From BOG-908 sp963850605 (lineage in GTDB: Bacteria; Pseudomonadota; Alphaproteobacteria; Acetobacterales; Acetobacteraceae), in the NCBI GenBank assembly GCA_963850605.1, contig CAWKLX010000001.1:62001-126000 (forward strand): a stretch of DNA of 64,000 bases. Reading direction: 5' to 3'. How positions within the stretch are numbered: position 1 is the first letter of the stretch; each line of letters opens with the position of its first letter. Position numbers and translations under genes: made by a program. Below are positions 55,020-63,170 of the stretch, one piece after another. Under the pieces are notes generated by a model that was given only the letters and a program-made list of their open reading frames with translations, was not told the DNA's origin and did no database searches.

Positions 55020-57830
55020 TCAGCCGAATGCCCCCACGTGATGCGTGATCGCCGTACCGATCTCTCGAACCAATGCGAACGCCTCCGCGAGCGGTCGGAA
55101 TATCGTTTCGTGTTCCCGCTCGTAAGACACTGCCGCCCGGTCCCCCCGTGCCTCGTAAAAATCCCGCTCCGCGGCTGGATCTGCTGCAGCCGGGAACACC
55201 TGGGCGAGAATGACGAGTGCAGCCGGCACGTCAAGCCGCAGCAGCCGGGCCACCAGCGCCTCGCGGGTCACCCCATGTCGCGGCGAGAATTCCGGTATGG
55301 CGGTGGCCAGCAGCCAGATGCGGCCGATCAGGGCCACGCGCAGCGCATGCAGCAGCAGTTCGGAGGTCTGCATGCGGGGTGCGGCGGGCCAGGCCTCGCG
55401 CAATCGAACATGGTCGGCCTGGATGCGGCGGAACATCGCCTGCGCCGGCGCCCACAGATCGAGTTTTTCGAGCGCGGCCGCAATCTCGACCAGCCCATGG
55501 GCGCGCCCGGGCCGGGTCGCGTGGCCGGCGCGGTCCAGCCAGGAGCCGGGGTCGATCATGGCGACGGTGGCGCGCAGCACGTCCAGGTCGGAATGACGCA
55601 GCGCGTGCTCGGCGAATTGCATGGCGCGGCGGAAGCGCGGGCTCTGCTCCAGCATGTCGGAAAACTGGTCGGGGGCGCGGGCGGCGGCGGTGCCCACACC
55701 CTGCAGCGTGTTGGCGCACCAGCCGAGCTGCTGAAGTATCGCGTTGTTGGGGATGGCGCGCAGCTCGCGCGGGTGACGGATCACGGCCGGCCCCCCGCCA
55801 TCGGATTGCCGCGCGGAGGGGCGCGAGCCGGACGGGTCCAGCAAGGCCGGGCCGAACGCGCCCAGCAGGCTCGCATAACCGGGATCCTCCACCAGCTCCT
55901 GCATGGACAGGCCCGCCCCGGTAAAGAAATCGGCCGCGAAATCAGGTTCCTGATAAATTGGATCAGTGGGTTTCGGCACTCCGGCAAATGCGTGTTTGGC
56001 GATCCGCCCTATTGTCGCGAGCGCCAGCTCGGGCGTGCCGAACAGCAAATATCCGTCGCCGCCCTGGAACGCGGTCTCGTCGCGTGTGGCGATGCCGGCA
56101 TTGGCAAAAGCCTGGCGGGCGACGCTCGGCGAGAGGTAGCGCAGCCTATCCAGCAGCGAGCCGGGATGGGCGCCGCGGCCGATGCTTTCGCCATGCGTGT
56201 CGAATAGCACCAGCTCGACGCCGGCCAGGTCGTGGCGCACCAGCAGCTCGGCCACTTTCAGACGCAACCGCTCGATCAGGTAGCTGGCGGCGAGCTGGCC
56301 GACATAGCGGCCGGAATCCGAATAACCGAATTGCAGGCACAAGCGCCCGGCGCGGCGCACATACGCGGAAAAGTGCGCGCTGCGCAGCGCCTCCTCCAGG
56401 ATGCGGGCGCCGTGCTGCAGCGCCGCTTCCGTCTCGAATAGCGGGCTGATCTCTATGCACTCATCCACGCCGAACAGCCGGGCCAGCCACAGCGCGCAGA
56501 GCAGGGTGTAGCCGCTTTCCGTCTCGGCGATCAGGAACCGGATTTTTGTGCCGCCATCGATGTATTTGGCGATTTGTGCCACGGTCATCAGCAGCCGCGC
56601 CGCCGACGCCTGCTCGGCCAGAATGCCGCCGAAATCGACCGGCTGTGACGCGACCGTGTCCAAAGCTAGGTTGATCGCGGCCAGGCCGGTGCGCCGGCGC
56701 GCTCTGTCCTCCGGCCCGCTCTCCAGGCCCAGGCGCAGGCGGACGGCGTTGTGCACCTGGCTGGCGTTCAGCCGCATATGCGTGTGGGCCAGCGACAGCC
56801 CATGCGCGGCCAGGCCGGCGCGCGCCACCGCATAGTCCATCCGTGCGTCTTCCCCGGCGTCCCGAATGGCCGTCTCGAACAGGGGAGACAGCGGCGCCGT
56901 CGAAACCAGCGCCTCCGCCTGGCGCCCGATCAGGCAGGCCGCGAAAACTTCCGTCTGCGCGGGGTCGGCCGTGTCCGGACAAGCGGCGATCTGGGCGCCC
57001 ACCGCACTTAGCGCCGCGTCTAGTATATGGGTCAGCGCCTGGCTGCGCGGCAGCCCGGTCACTTGCGCCCGCGTGCGCGAAAGCTGGGCCTGCTTCATCG
57101 TCAGGCGCAGGCGCAGCGTGTCCCACCAGCCGATGTCGGTGCGCCCGTCCGTGTCGTAGCCGACCCAGCTCGCCAGCACGATCGGCCGCGGCTGCACCGC
57201 CCACCACCGGTCTGGCCAGACTCTCTGCGCCGCCGTCAGAAGACTACGACACAGCGTGTCCAGCGCGTCGCGGCCATGGTCGATGGCAACGCGCGCCGCC
57301 TCGAACTCCTGGGCCAATGTCGGACGGTTCGGGCGATGGCTGATGAAACAGGTGTTTGCGGAGCGCCCGCTCGCCGCCTCGGCCAAAGCGAGGAAAACCT
57401 CTGGCGGTAGCGCGAAGGTTGGGTGGGCGGTGAACACGGCGGCAAAACGGGGGCGCTCGACCGTTGCACGAAACACCCCGAACGGCACTGGACTGTCCTC
57501 CGGGTCCGGCCGCACGAGCCGGGCCGAAAATGTGGCCAGTTCGGCGCAGACCTGCTCGACATCCGTGCCGCCCACATAGATGGCCAGCCGCGCTGCCCGG
57601 GCGGCGAAAGCCTCGTCACGCAGGTGCCGCACCAGGGCAGCAATGCGCGCGGGCGAAAGCTCGCCCTCGTCGGTCAGCCGGGTGATCGACAAGGCAACCG
57701 CCAGCACGGGATTGCCGAACGGATCTTCCTCCGCCCGCGCACGGGCGCGCTCGGTCAGGTCCAGAAGCTCGTCGGCAAGGGTGGGTTGTGTACCCGCGTC
57801 GTTCGGCATGTTCAAACTGTGTAGCAGCAT
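55020..57830 (-). CDS. Divergent phosphoenolpyruvate carboxylase family protein
   Basis: About 936 residues, the size of a PEP carboxylase, which would make oxaloacetate from PEP and bicarbonate. Family-like blocks are AVFTAHPTFALPPE (active-site His region), SWVGYDTDGRTDI, HMRLNASQVHNAVR, KIRFLIAETESG, LQFGYSDSGRYVG, and LVLFDTHGESIGRGAHPGS. Several canonical residues differ: TAHPTE reads TAHPTF, GYSDSxKD reads GYSDSGRY, and the FHGRGGxxGRGG loop reads FDTHGESIGRGA. The usual C-terminal TG is absent. It may be a lineage-specific functional form or have another activity. Starts at ATG 57830 or 57809 are both possible. Intact. Confidence 0.7.
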   Translation of the reverse strand: MLLHSLNMPNDAGTQPTLADELLDLTERARARAEEDPFGNPVLAVALSITRLTDEGELSPARIAALVRHLRDEAFAARAARLAIYVGGTDVEQVCAELATFSARLVRPDPEDSPVPFGVFRATVERPRFAAVFTAHPTFALPPEVFLALAEAASGRSANTCFISHRPNRPTLAQEFEAARVAIDHGRDALDTLCRSLLTAAQRVWPDRWWAVQPRPIVLASWVGYDTDGRTDIGWWDTLRLRLTMKQAQLSRTRAQVTGLPRSQALTHILDAALSAVGAQIAACPDTADPAQTEVFAACLIGRQAEALVSTAPLSPLFETAIRDAGEDARMDYAVARAGLAAHGLSLAHTHMRLNASQVHNAVRLRLGLESGPEDRARRRTGLAAINLALDTVASQPVDFGGILAEQASAARLLMTVAQIAKYIDGGTKIRFLIAETESGYTLLCALWLARLFGVDECIEISPLFETEAALQHGARILEEALRSAHFSAYVRRAGRLCLQFGYSDSGRYVGQLAASYLIERLRLKVAELLVRHDLAGVELVLFDTHGESIGRGAHPGSLLDRLRYLSPSVARQAFANAGIATRDETAFQGGDGYLLFGTPELALATIGRIAKHAFAGVPKPTDPIYQEPDFAADFFTGAGLSMQELVEDPGYASLLGAFGPALLDPSGSRPSARQSDGGGPAVIRHPRELRAIPNNAILQQLGWCANTLQGVGTAAARAPDQFSDMLEQSPRFRRAMQFAEHALRHSDLDVLRATVAMIDPGSWLDRAGHATRPGRAHGLVEIAAALEKLDLWAPAQAMFRRIQADHVRLREAWPAAPRMQTSELLLHALRVALIGRIWLLATAIPEFSPRHGVTREALVARLLRLDVPAALVILAQVFPAAADPAAERDFYEARGDRAAVSYEREHETIFRPLAEAFALVREIGTAITHHVGAFG

Positions 57831-57923
57831 GCGTGCCAAAGTAGTCTGGCCATCACCGCTCTGGCCCGCTCACCGGAGATGGTCCACGCAGGGGCTTTCA
57901 AACAGCCATTAGGAGCAAGTCTG

Positions 57924-58973
57924 GTGTCCTGTCAGAGCATCGTCATCAACCGGTTCGGCGGCCCTGACGTGCTGGAGCTTGTCGAGCACGCCGAACCTCC
58001 CGAGCCGGGACCAGGCGAGGTGCGCATCAAGGTGCTCGCCGCGGGCACAGGCTTCACCGACACCTTCATCCGTCGCGGCCGCTACCCGGGCGCCAGCAAG
58101 AAACCGTTTCCGATCACGCTGGGCTACGACGCGGTGGGCACGGTCGATCGCCTTGGCCCGGGTGTCACGTCGTTGCAGGTCGGCCAGATGGTGGCCGATC
58201 TGTGCATCACCGGCGGCTACGCGCAGTATGCGGTCCGGCCCGCGAACGTGCTTGTCCCCGTGCCCGACGGCATCGATCCTGGCGTGGCGGTCTGTGTGCC
58301 GCTGGCCTACATGACGGCATGGCAGATGCTGACGCGCTGCTGCCGGCTGGCCGAGGGCGATACCATCCTGGTGGTTGGCGCGTCCGGCACGGTCGGCACC
58401 GCGCTGCTGGAATTGGCGGCCCACCTCAAGCTGAAGGCGATCGGCACCGCGTCGGCGGCCCACCTGCCCGTAATCGCCCGCCATGGCGCGACACCGATCG
58501 ACTATCGCGAGGGCGATTTCGTGGTGGCCGTGCGCGCGCTGACCGCCTCGCGCGGAGCGGCCGGCGTCAACGCCGCGTTCGATGCGATCGGCGGCGCCCA
58601 TTTCCGACGCAGTTTCGCGTGTCTGGCGCCCGGCGGCATGCTGGTCGGCTACGGTTCGCAAACCATGGCCATAGGCGGAGACGGTTTGCCCGCCGCGGCA
58701 CTCGGCCTGGCGCGCCTAAAGCTTTGGCAGGCGGCACCCTTTCTGTTCGGCGGCCGCACCGCGCGCTGGTACACCATCACCGACCATCGCGCCGCCCATC
58801 CGGACGCGTTCGCGGCCGACATGGCCGAGCTGTTCGCAATGATCCAGGCCGGCGCGATCCGCCCCGAGGTGATCGACCGGCTGCCGCTATCGGTCGCGCG
58901 CGACGTGCACACCCGCATCGACCGCGGCGGGCTGGGCGGCAAGATCGTCCTGCTGCCCTGGGGCGCGACCTGA
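57924..58973 (+). CDS. Quinone-oxidoreductase-type MDR family enzyme
   Basis: A medium-chain dehydrogenase/reductase of 349 residues without the zinc-binding cysteine pattern, as in quinone oxidoreductases. An N-terminal GroES-like domain (VINRFGGPDVLEL, PFPITLGYDAVGTVD, VADLCITGGYAQYA) precedes a Rossmann domain with ILVVGASGTVGTALLELA and GGAHFRRSFACLAPGGMLVGYG. GTG 57924 is chosen because AGGAG lies eight bases upstream; the frame is open 15 codons further. It is divergent from ppc. Likely NADPH-dependent reduction of a quinone or enal; substrate unknown. Confidence 0.87.
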   Translation: MSCQSIVINRFGGPDVLELVEHAEPPEPGPGEVRIKVLAAGTGFTDTFIRRGRYPGASKKPFPITLGYDAVGTVDRLGPGVTSLQVGQMVADLCITGGYAQYAVRPANVLVPVPDGIDPGVAVCVPLAYMTAWQMLTRCCRLAEGDTILVVGASGTVGTALLELAAHLKLKAIGTASAAHLPVIARHGATPIDYREGDFVVAVRALTASRGAAGVNAAFDAIGGAHFRRSFACLAPGGMLVGYGSQTMAIGGDGLPAAALGLARLKLWQAAPFLFGGRTARWYTITDHRAAHPDAFAADMAELFAMIQAGAIRPEVIDRLPLSVARDVHTRIDRGGLGGKIVLLPWGAT

Positions 58974-58982
58974 CGGGATGCA

Positions 58983-59486
58983 TCACCTGCCTTCGATGCC
59001 CGCCACCTGCTCCGCGACGAGTTCGAGCGCAAAGGAGGCGGCGCTCGCGCGCACGTCGGCACGGTCGCCCGCAAAGATCTGTCGCGATGCGCTCGTCCGG
59101 CCATCGAGCAAGCTGCACCCGAACCACACCAGGCCCACCGGTTTTTCGGCGCTGCCCCCGCCCGGCCCGGCGATCCCGGTGACGGACACGGCGATCTGGG
59201 CGCCAGACCGGGCCAGCGCCCCCTCCGCCATGGCGCGCGCGACCGCCTCGCTGACCGCGCCATGTGCCTCCATCAGCGCCGCCGGAACACCCAGAAGCTC
59301 GGTCTTGGACGCATTGGAGTAGGTAACCCAGCCGCGATCGACTACGTCGGACGACCCCGCCACATGGGTGAGCGCCGCCGCGATCAGCCCGCCCGTGCAG
59401 CTTTCGGCGGTGGCTAAACGCCAGCCGCGCGCGCGCAACATGTCCAGCAAGCGGGCCGCCCGGTCCAGCGTCTTGGGCGCGAGCAT
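58983..59486 (-). CDS. pncC: Nicotinamide-nucleotide amidohydrolase (CinA C-terminal family)
   Basis: Deamidates nicotinamide mononucleotide to recycle NAD breakdown products. The 167-residue stand-alone domain has the family motifs LATAESCTGGLIAAAL near residue 25 (catalytic serine region), VTYSNASKTELLGVP, and AVSVTGIAGPGGGSAEKPVG. Its start overlaps the stop of the DUF2252 gene as TGATG. It is the last member of a coupled operon (transglycosylase, pgpA, DUF2252, pncC). Intact. Confidence 0.92.
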   Translation of the reverse strand: MLAPKTLDRAARLLDMLRARGWRLATAESCTGGLIAAALTHVAGSSDVVDRGWVTYSNASKTELLGVPAALMEAHGAVSEAVARAMAEGALARSGAQIAVSVTGIAGPGGGSAEKPVGLVWFGCSLLDGRTSASRQIFAGDRADVRASAASFALELVAEQVAGIEGR

Positions 59487-60734
59487 CAGAGTTTCCCGTC
59501 ATCGAGTGCGCGGCAGAACGCAACGTGGTCCTGCTCCGTCCGGTCGGCATAGTGTTCCGCAAAATCGGCGATCGCGTGGTCGAACGCCTCGCCGTGGCTC
59601 TCCGCCATGAATGCCGCAAGCAGCGCCGCGTCGCCCGCCCGGCCATGGGCGCGTGCCAGCGTGCGGCCGCACAGCGAGGCCGTGAAGGGCAGCATGTCCG
59701 CCTCGATCGCCGCCCCCACCTGCGCCAGACGGCTATCCTTCAGTCGGCGGACGTAAAAGTCGCGTCCATCAATGGGGGTCGGTGTCCAGCCTAGAAAAAT
59801 GTCGCTTTGGGCTTGCAGGCGTCTCTGTCCGGTGACCACTCGCTCGCCCTCTGGCGCGGTCCGCGATTTCGGCGGTCTGCGCGGCGGCCACCACTGACTG
59901 CTGTGCCTGCTTCAACTGCAACAACAGCGGCGCGCCTCCGGCGGAGGCGAACAGCCCAATCGAGCAGAACGTGCCTACCGACCCCACGCCGACCACCTTG
60001 AAGGCGCGATCGACGAGCCGATAGCGCCCCGCCAAATCGGCGAATTGCGGTTGCAGGGTCGCGGGATAGGCGGCGAAGGCCGCGTCGATCGTGGGCGCGT
60101 AGGCGCCGATATGCCGCACCCGGTTGTCCCGCGTATCGTCGCGGATGACCAGCGCGTCACCTGCGCCGGCCAGCAGATCGTAGTGGTCAAGGCTGGCCTC
60201 GGTCGCCGCACGCAGCCGCCGTTCGAGGCGGCGGCGCAGCTTGTGGCCGTCGATCGCATCGATGGCAGCGCGCATGTCGATCGTGCTGTGCCAGGCGGCC
60301 AGGGGCGGCAGATCGGCCAGCCGGTCCATGTGACGTCGGTAGTGCCGCGCGCAGCGGCGAGCCAGGGCGGTGCACTGGGCGTGCGAGACGCCCTGCTCGC
60401 GCCCACTCAGCACCAGGCTGGTGGCCAGGCGCTTGACGTCCCAGTCGAAAGGGCCGGGGTATGTCTCGTCGAAATCGTTCACGTCGAAAATAGGCGTGCC
60501 TTCCGGCGAGGCGGTGCAGCCGAAGTTGGCCAGATGCGCGTCCCCACACAGTTGCACGCGCGGGGCTTCGGACGGCGTGGCGGCCAGGTCGAACGCCATC
60601 ACGGCAGCCGCACCGCGCAGGAAGGCGAGCGGCGACACCCGCATCCGGGCGTAACGCAGCGGCAGCAGGTCCGGCAGCCGGCCCACCGCCTGCGCGGCCA
60701 GGATGGCAACGGGGTCACGGGCTGTGCGTGTCAT
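59486..60734 (-). CDS. DUF2252 family protein (one frameshift)
   Basis: About 415 residues. DUF2252 hallmarks are RVQLCGDAHLANFG, FDVNDFDETYPGPFDWDVKR, and VVGVGSVGTFCSIGLF; then, after the frameshift, VVTGQRRLQAQSDIFLGW and GRDFYVRRLKD. The pattern recalls the aminoglycoside-phosphotransferase-like kinase fold, but no activity is established. The break near 59838 is in a GGG run; deleting one G gives ARGERVVTGQR. Both ends overlap neighbours (pgpA by four bases, pncC by one). Confidence 0.85.
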
Positions 60735-61204
60735 GACGCGGCTCGCAGCATGGTTCGGGCCGCCAGCAGCACCAATCCCGCGGCCATGCCAGCCAGGATG
60801 TCGTCTGCCATGATGCCCGAGACACCCCCCTGCCGGTCCGCCCAGCCGATCGGCCCAGGTTTTGCGATGTCGAAGATGCGGAACATCGCGAAGGCGGCCA
60901 GCAGCCAGACAACCCCGACACGTGGGACGGCCAGCAGCGCAAGCATCTGCCCCGCCACCTCGTCGATCACGACCCAGCCCGGGTCGTCATGCGCGTCGCC
61001 CCCTCGCCACGCCTGGCCGGTGGCCCGGCGTATCGCCCAAAATCCAACGCCTGTGGCGAGCACGGTGCCCGCCAGCAGAAGCAGCCACGATTGGGCGAGC
61101 AACAAGGCGGCAAGCCCCAAGCCAAGCAGCGAGCCGGCCGTCCCCGGCGCGCGTGGCGCCCACCCGGTGCCCAGGCCCGCCGCGATCAGCCGCGCAAACG
61201 TCAT
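60731..61204 (-). CDS. pgpA: Phosphatidylglycerophosphatase A
   Basis: Dephosphorylates phosphatidylglycerol phosphate to phosphatidylglycerol in the inner membrane. The 157-residue protein has the PgpA landmarks TGWAPRAPGTAGSLLGL, DDPGWVVIDEVAGQMLAL and FAMFRIFDIAKPGPIGWADR, with four hydrophobic helices. ATG 61204 overlaps the transglycosylase stop by four bases. The open frame extends far upstream only because of GC-rich antisense bias. The pgpA-pncC neighbourhood recurs in alphaproteobacteria. Confidence 0.92.
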   Translation of the reverse strand: MTFARLIAAGLGTGWAPRAPGTAGSLLGLGLAALLLAQSWLLLLAGTVLATGVGFWAIRRATGQAWRGGDAHDDPGWVVIDEVAGQMLALLAVPRVGVVWLLAAFAMFRIFDIAKPGPIGWADRQGGVSGIMADDILAGMAAGLVLLAARTMLRAAS

Positions 61205-63096
61205 CCGGCGCCTTTGGCCGAAACCAGCCGCGCACGATAGATGGCCTCGTTCTCCAGCACGCGCTGCACGTAGTTTCGGGTTTCCGCAAACGGAATCAGC
61301 TCGATCCAATCGACCATCGCGCCCGCGTCGCGCGCGGCCTCCGGCGCGGCCGCGACCCAGTCGTGCACGCGATGCGGTCCGGCATTGTAGGCGGCCACCG
61401 CGAAAACCTCCTGCCCGCCAAATTGCGCCAGCAGGCCGCCCAGATACGCCGCCCCAAGCTGGATGTTGACCGAAGGGTCGTCCAGCGGCCCGGGTGCGGC
61501 ACCCAGCCCGCGCGCGACCTGGGCGGCCGTGGCCGGCATCAGCTGCATCAGCCCGCGCGCGCCGGTCAGGCTGGTGGCGGTGGCGTCGAAACTGCTTTCC
61601 TGGCGCATGACGGCCAGCACCAGAGCGGGCGCTGCCGGACCTGGTGGCGGCTGCACCGGGACTGGCCAGCCGGAACTGCCCAGCACCACCCCGTCCCGCC
61701 CAGCCAGCCGCGCGGCCAGCACGGCGGCGTCGGGCATGCCCAGCCGGACCGCCAGTTGCGCAATCGCGGCCCGGATGGAGGGCGCGCTCTTGCGCCCGGC
61801 GAGCGCGCGCAAAAAGTCGGCGCCCCGGCGGGGGTCGGCCCACCCGGCAAGCAGGATGGCGGCCCGGGCCAGCTCGTCTTTTTGGAGAGCCGCAATGTCT
61901 GACGGGGCGACGGGTGGATCGCGCAACGCCGCGATATGGGACTGAATGACGGCGTCCGACTGCCCAAGCTGCCGCGCGGCAAGCTGGCCGTAATAAGTCG
62001 TCGGCCAGGACGCCGCCTCGCTCAGCGGCGTCTTGGCGTCCATCCCAGGCACCTGTGCCAGCCAGTAAAGCGCGCGCGCTTGCGTGATAACGGCATGCGC
62101 GCCATCGGCCAGCGCCTGGAACTGCGCGCGTGCCTTCACCGCATCGTGCAACTGCCGAAGCGCGATCCAGCCGGCAAAAAAATGCGAGTCGCCCGCCTGT
62201 TCGGGCGCGAGGAACGGGTCGTCTTCCAGGGCGTAGGCGGCGGCCGCGTCGCCCGCGCGCAGCATATCGCGCGCCAGCGCGTCCCGCTCCGTCCAGAATG
62301 CCAGGCGCCGCTCCGGCGGCACGTTAGCCTCGGCATGAGAGGCGGCGTCCCGCCACACCGCCAATGCAGCAACCGGGTCGTTCGTCCGCCGCAAGTAGCG
62401 AAACTGCGCCAGAACCAGGCGCGGGTCGCTCCGCAACGCGGCCGGCACGCTCTGCAGAAACTTGAGCGCATCCGGGGCACGCCGGCGAAGGGCCAGGCGC
62501 GCCAGCGCGGCGGCACGGGCCGGCGACTCCAGCCGTTCCGCCTGCCGTGCGGCGGCCACCGGGTCGCTTGTTTCCAGCCGGTCGAACCGGTCCTGCTGGT
62601 CGGCGGTCGTCAGCGTCCCCCGCCAGCTGGCCTCTGCCGCGTCCTCTGCATCCGGGTCGCCGGCCAGCAAAACCCAGCCCTGGCGCGCGGCTTGCGTGGC
62701 GCGCGCGGGCTGCCCCGCGAGCGACCACGTCTTCGCGCATCGCAGCAGCCCGGACGCCGCCGACGGTGTATGGGCGTCGCACGCCGCCCGGGCGCGCGCC
62801 TCGTCAGGCTCGGCGGCCAGCGCTTCACCGAACCGGCGCTCCAGCACGTCCTGGTCGGGCCAGGCCGGATTGGCCGTTATGAACGCCGCCAGTTCGCCGG
62901 CGCTGCCTTGCCCCTGGTTCAGCAGGCGGACGAAGGTGACGACGCGCCCGGCCACCGGATCGGGATTTGCGGCCGCCAACGCCTGCGCCGCCGCCCAGGC
63001 CTGCCGGCGCAGCGCCAGCAGCATCGGCGTGGTCTGCGCTTGCGCGACCCCGCCCAGCAGCAGACAGGCCGACACAGTGCGGAGCAATGGACGCAT
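61201..63096 (-). CDS. Soluble lytic murein transglycosylase
   Basis: A periplasmic peptidoglycan-cleaving enzyme of 631 residues. A signal peptide (RTVSACLLLGGVAQA) leads to a long alpha-superhelical U-domain of about 440 residues rich in Ala. The C-terminal SLT catalytic domain follows: VMRQESSFDATATS with the catalytic glutamate, GLMQLMPATAAQVA, NIQLGAAYLGGLLAQFGG, VAAYNAGPHRV and IPFAETRNYVQRVLEN. ATG 63096 is preferred because the signal peptide begins there. It is divergent from the AmpG-type permease, which would import its anhydromuropeptide products. Confidence 0.92.
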   Translation of the reverse strand: MRPLLRTVSACLLLGGVAQAQTTPMLLALRRQAWAAAQALAAANPDPVAGRVVTFVRLLNQGQGSAGELAAFITANPAWPDQDVLERRFGEALAAEPDEARARAACDAHTPSAASGLLRCAKTWSLAGQPARATQAARQGWVLLAGDPDAEDAAEASWRGTLTTADQQDRFDRLETSDPVAAARQAERLESPARAAALARLALRRRAPDALKFLQSVPAALRSDPRLVLAQFRYLRRTNDPVAALAVWRDAASHAEANVPPERRLAFWTERDALARDMLRAGDAAAAYALEDDPFLAPEQAGDSHFFAGWIALRQLHDAVKARAQFQALADGAHAVITQARALYWLAQVPGMDAKTPLSEAASWPTTYYGQLAARQLGQSDAVIQSHIAALRDPPVAPSDIAALQKDELARAAILLAGWADPRRGADFLRALAGRKSAPSIRAAIAQLAVRLGMPDAAVLAARLAGRDGVVLGSSGWPVPVQPPPGPAAPALVLAVMRQESSFDATATSLTGARGLMQLMPATAAQVARGLGAAPGPLDDPSVNIQLGAAYLGGLLAQFGGQEVFAVAAYNAGPHRVHDWVAAAPEAARDAGAMVDWIELIPFAETRNYVQRVLENEAIYRARLVSAKGAG

Positions 63097-63170
63097 GGCA
63101 ATCCCATACACCCGGGCCAGCCGCCTGGCACGGCCGATGCGCAACTCACAGGCGCATGTAATCTGTGCCC

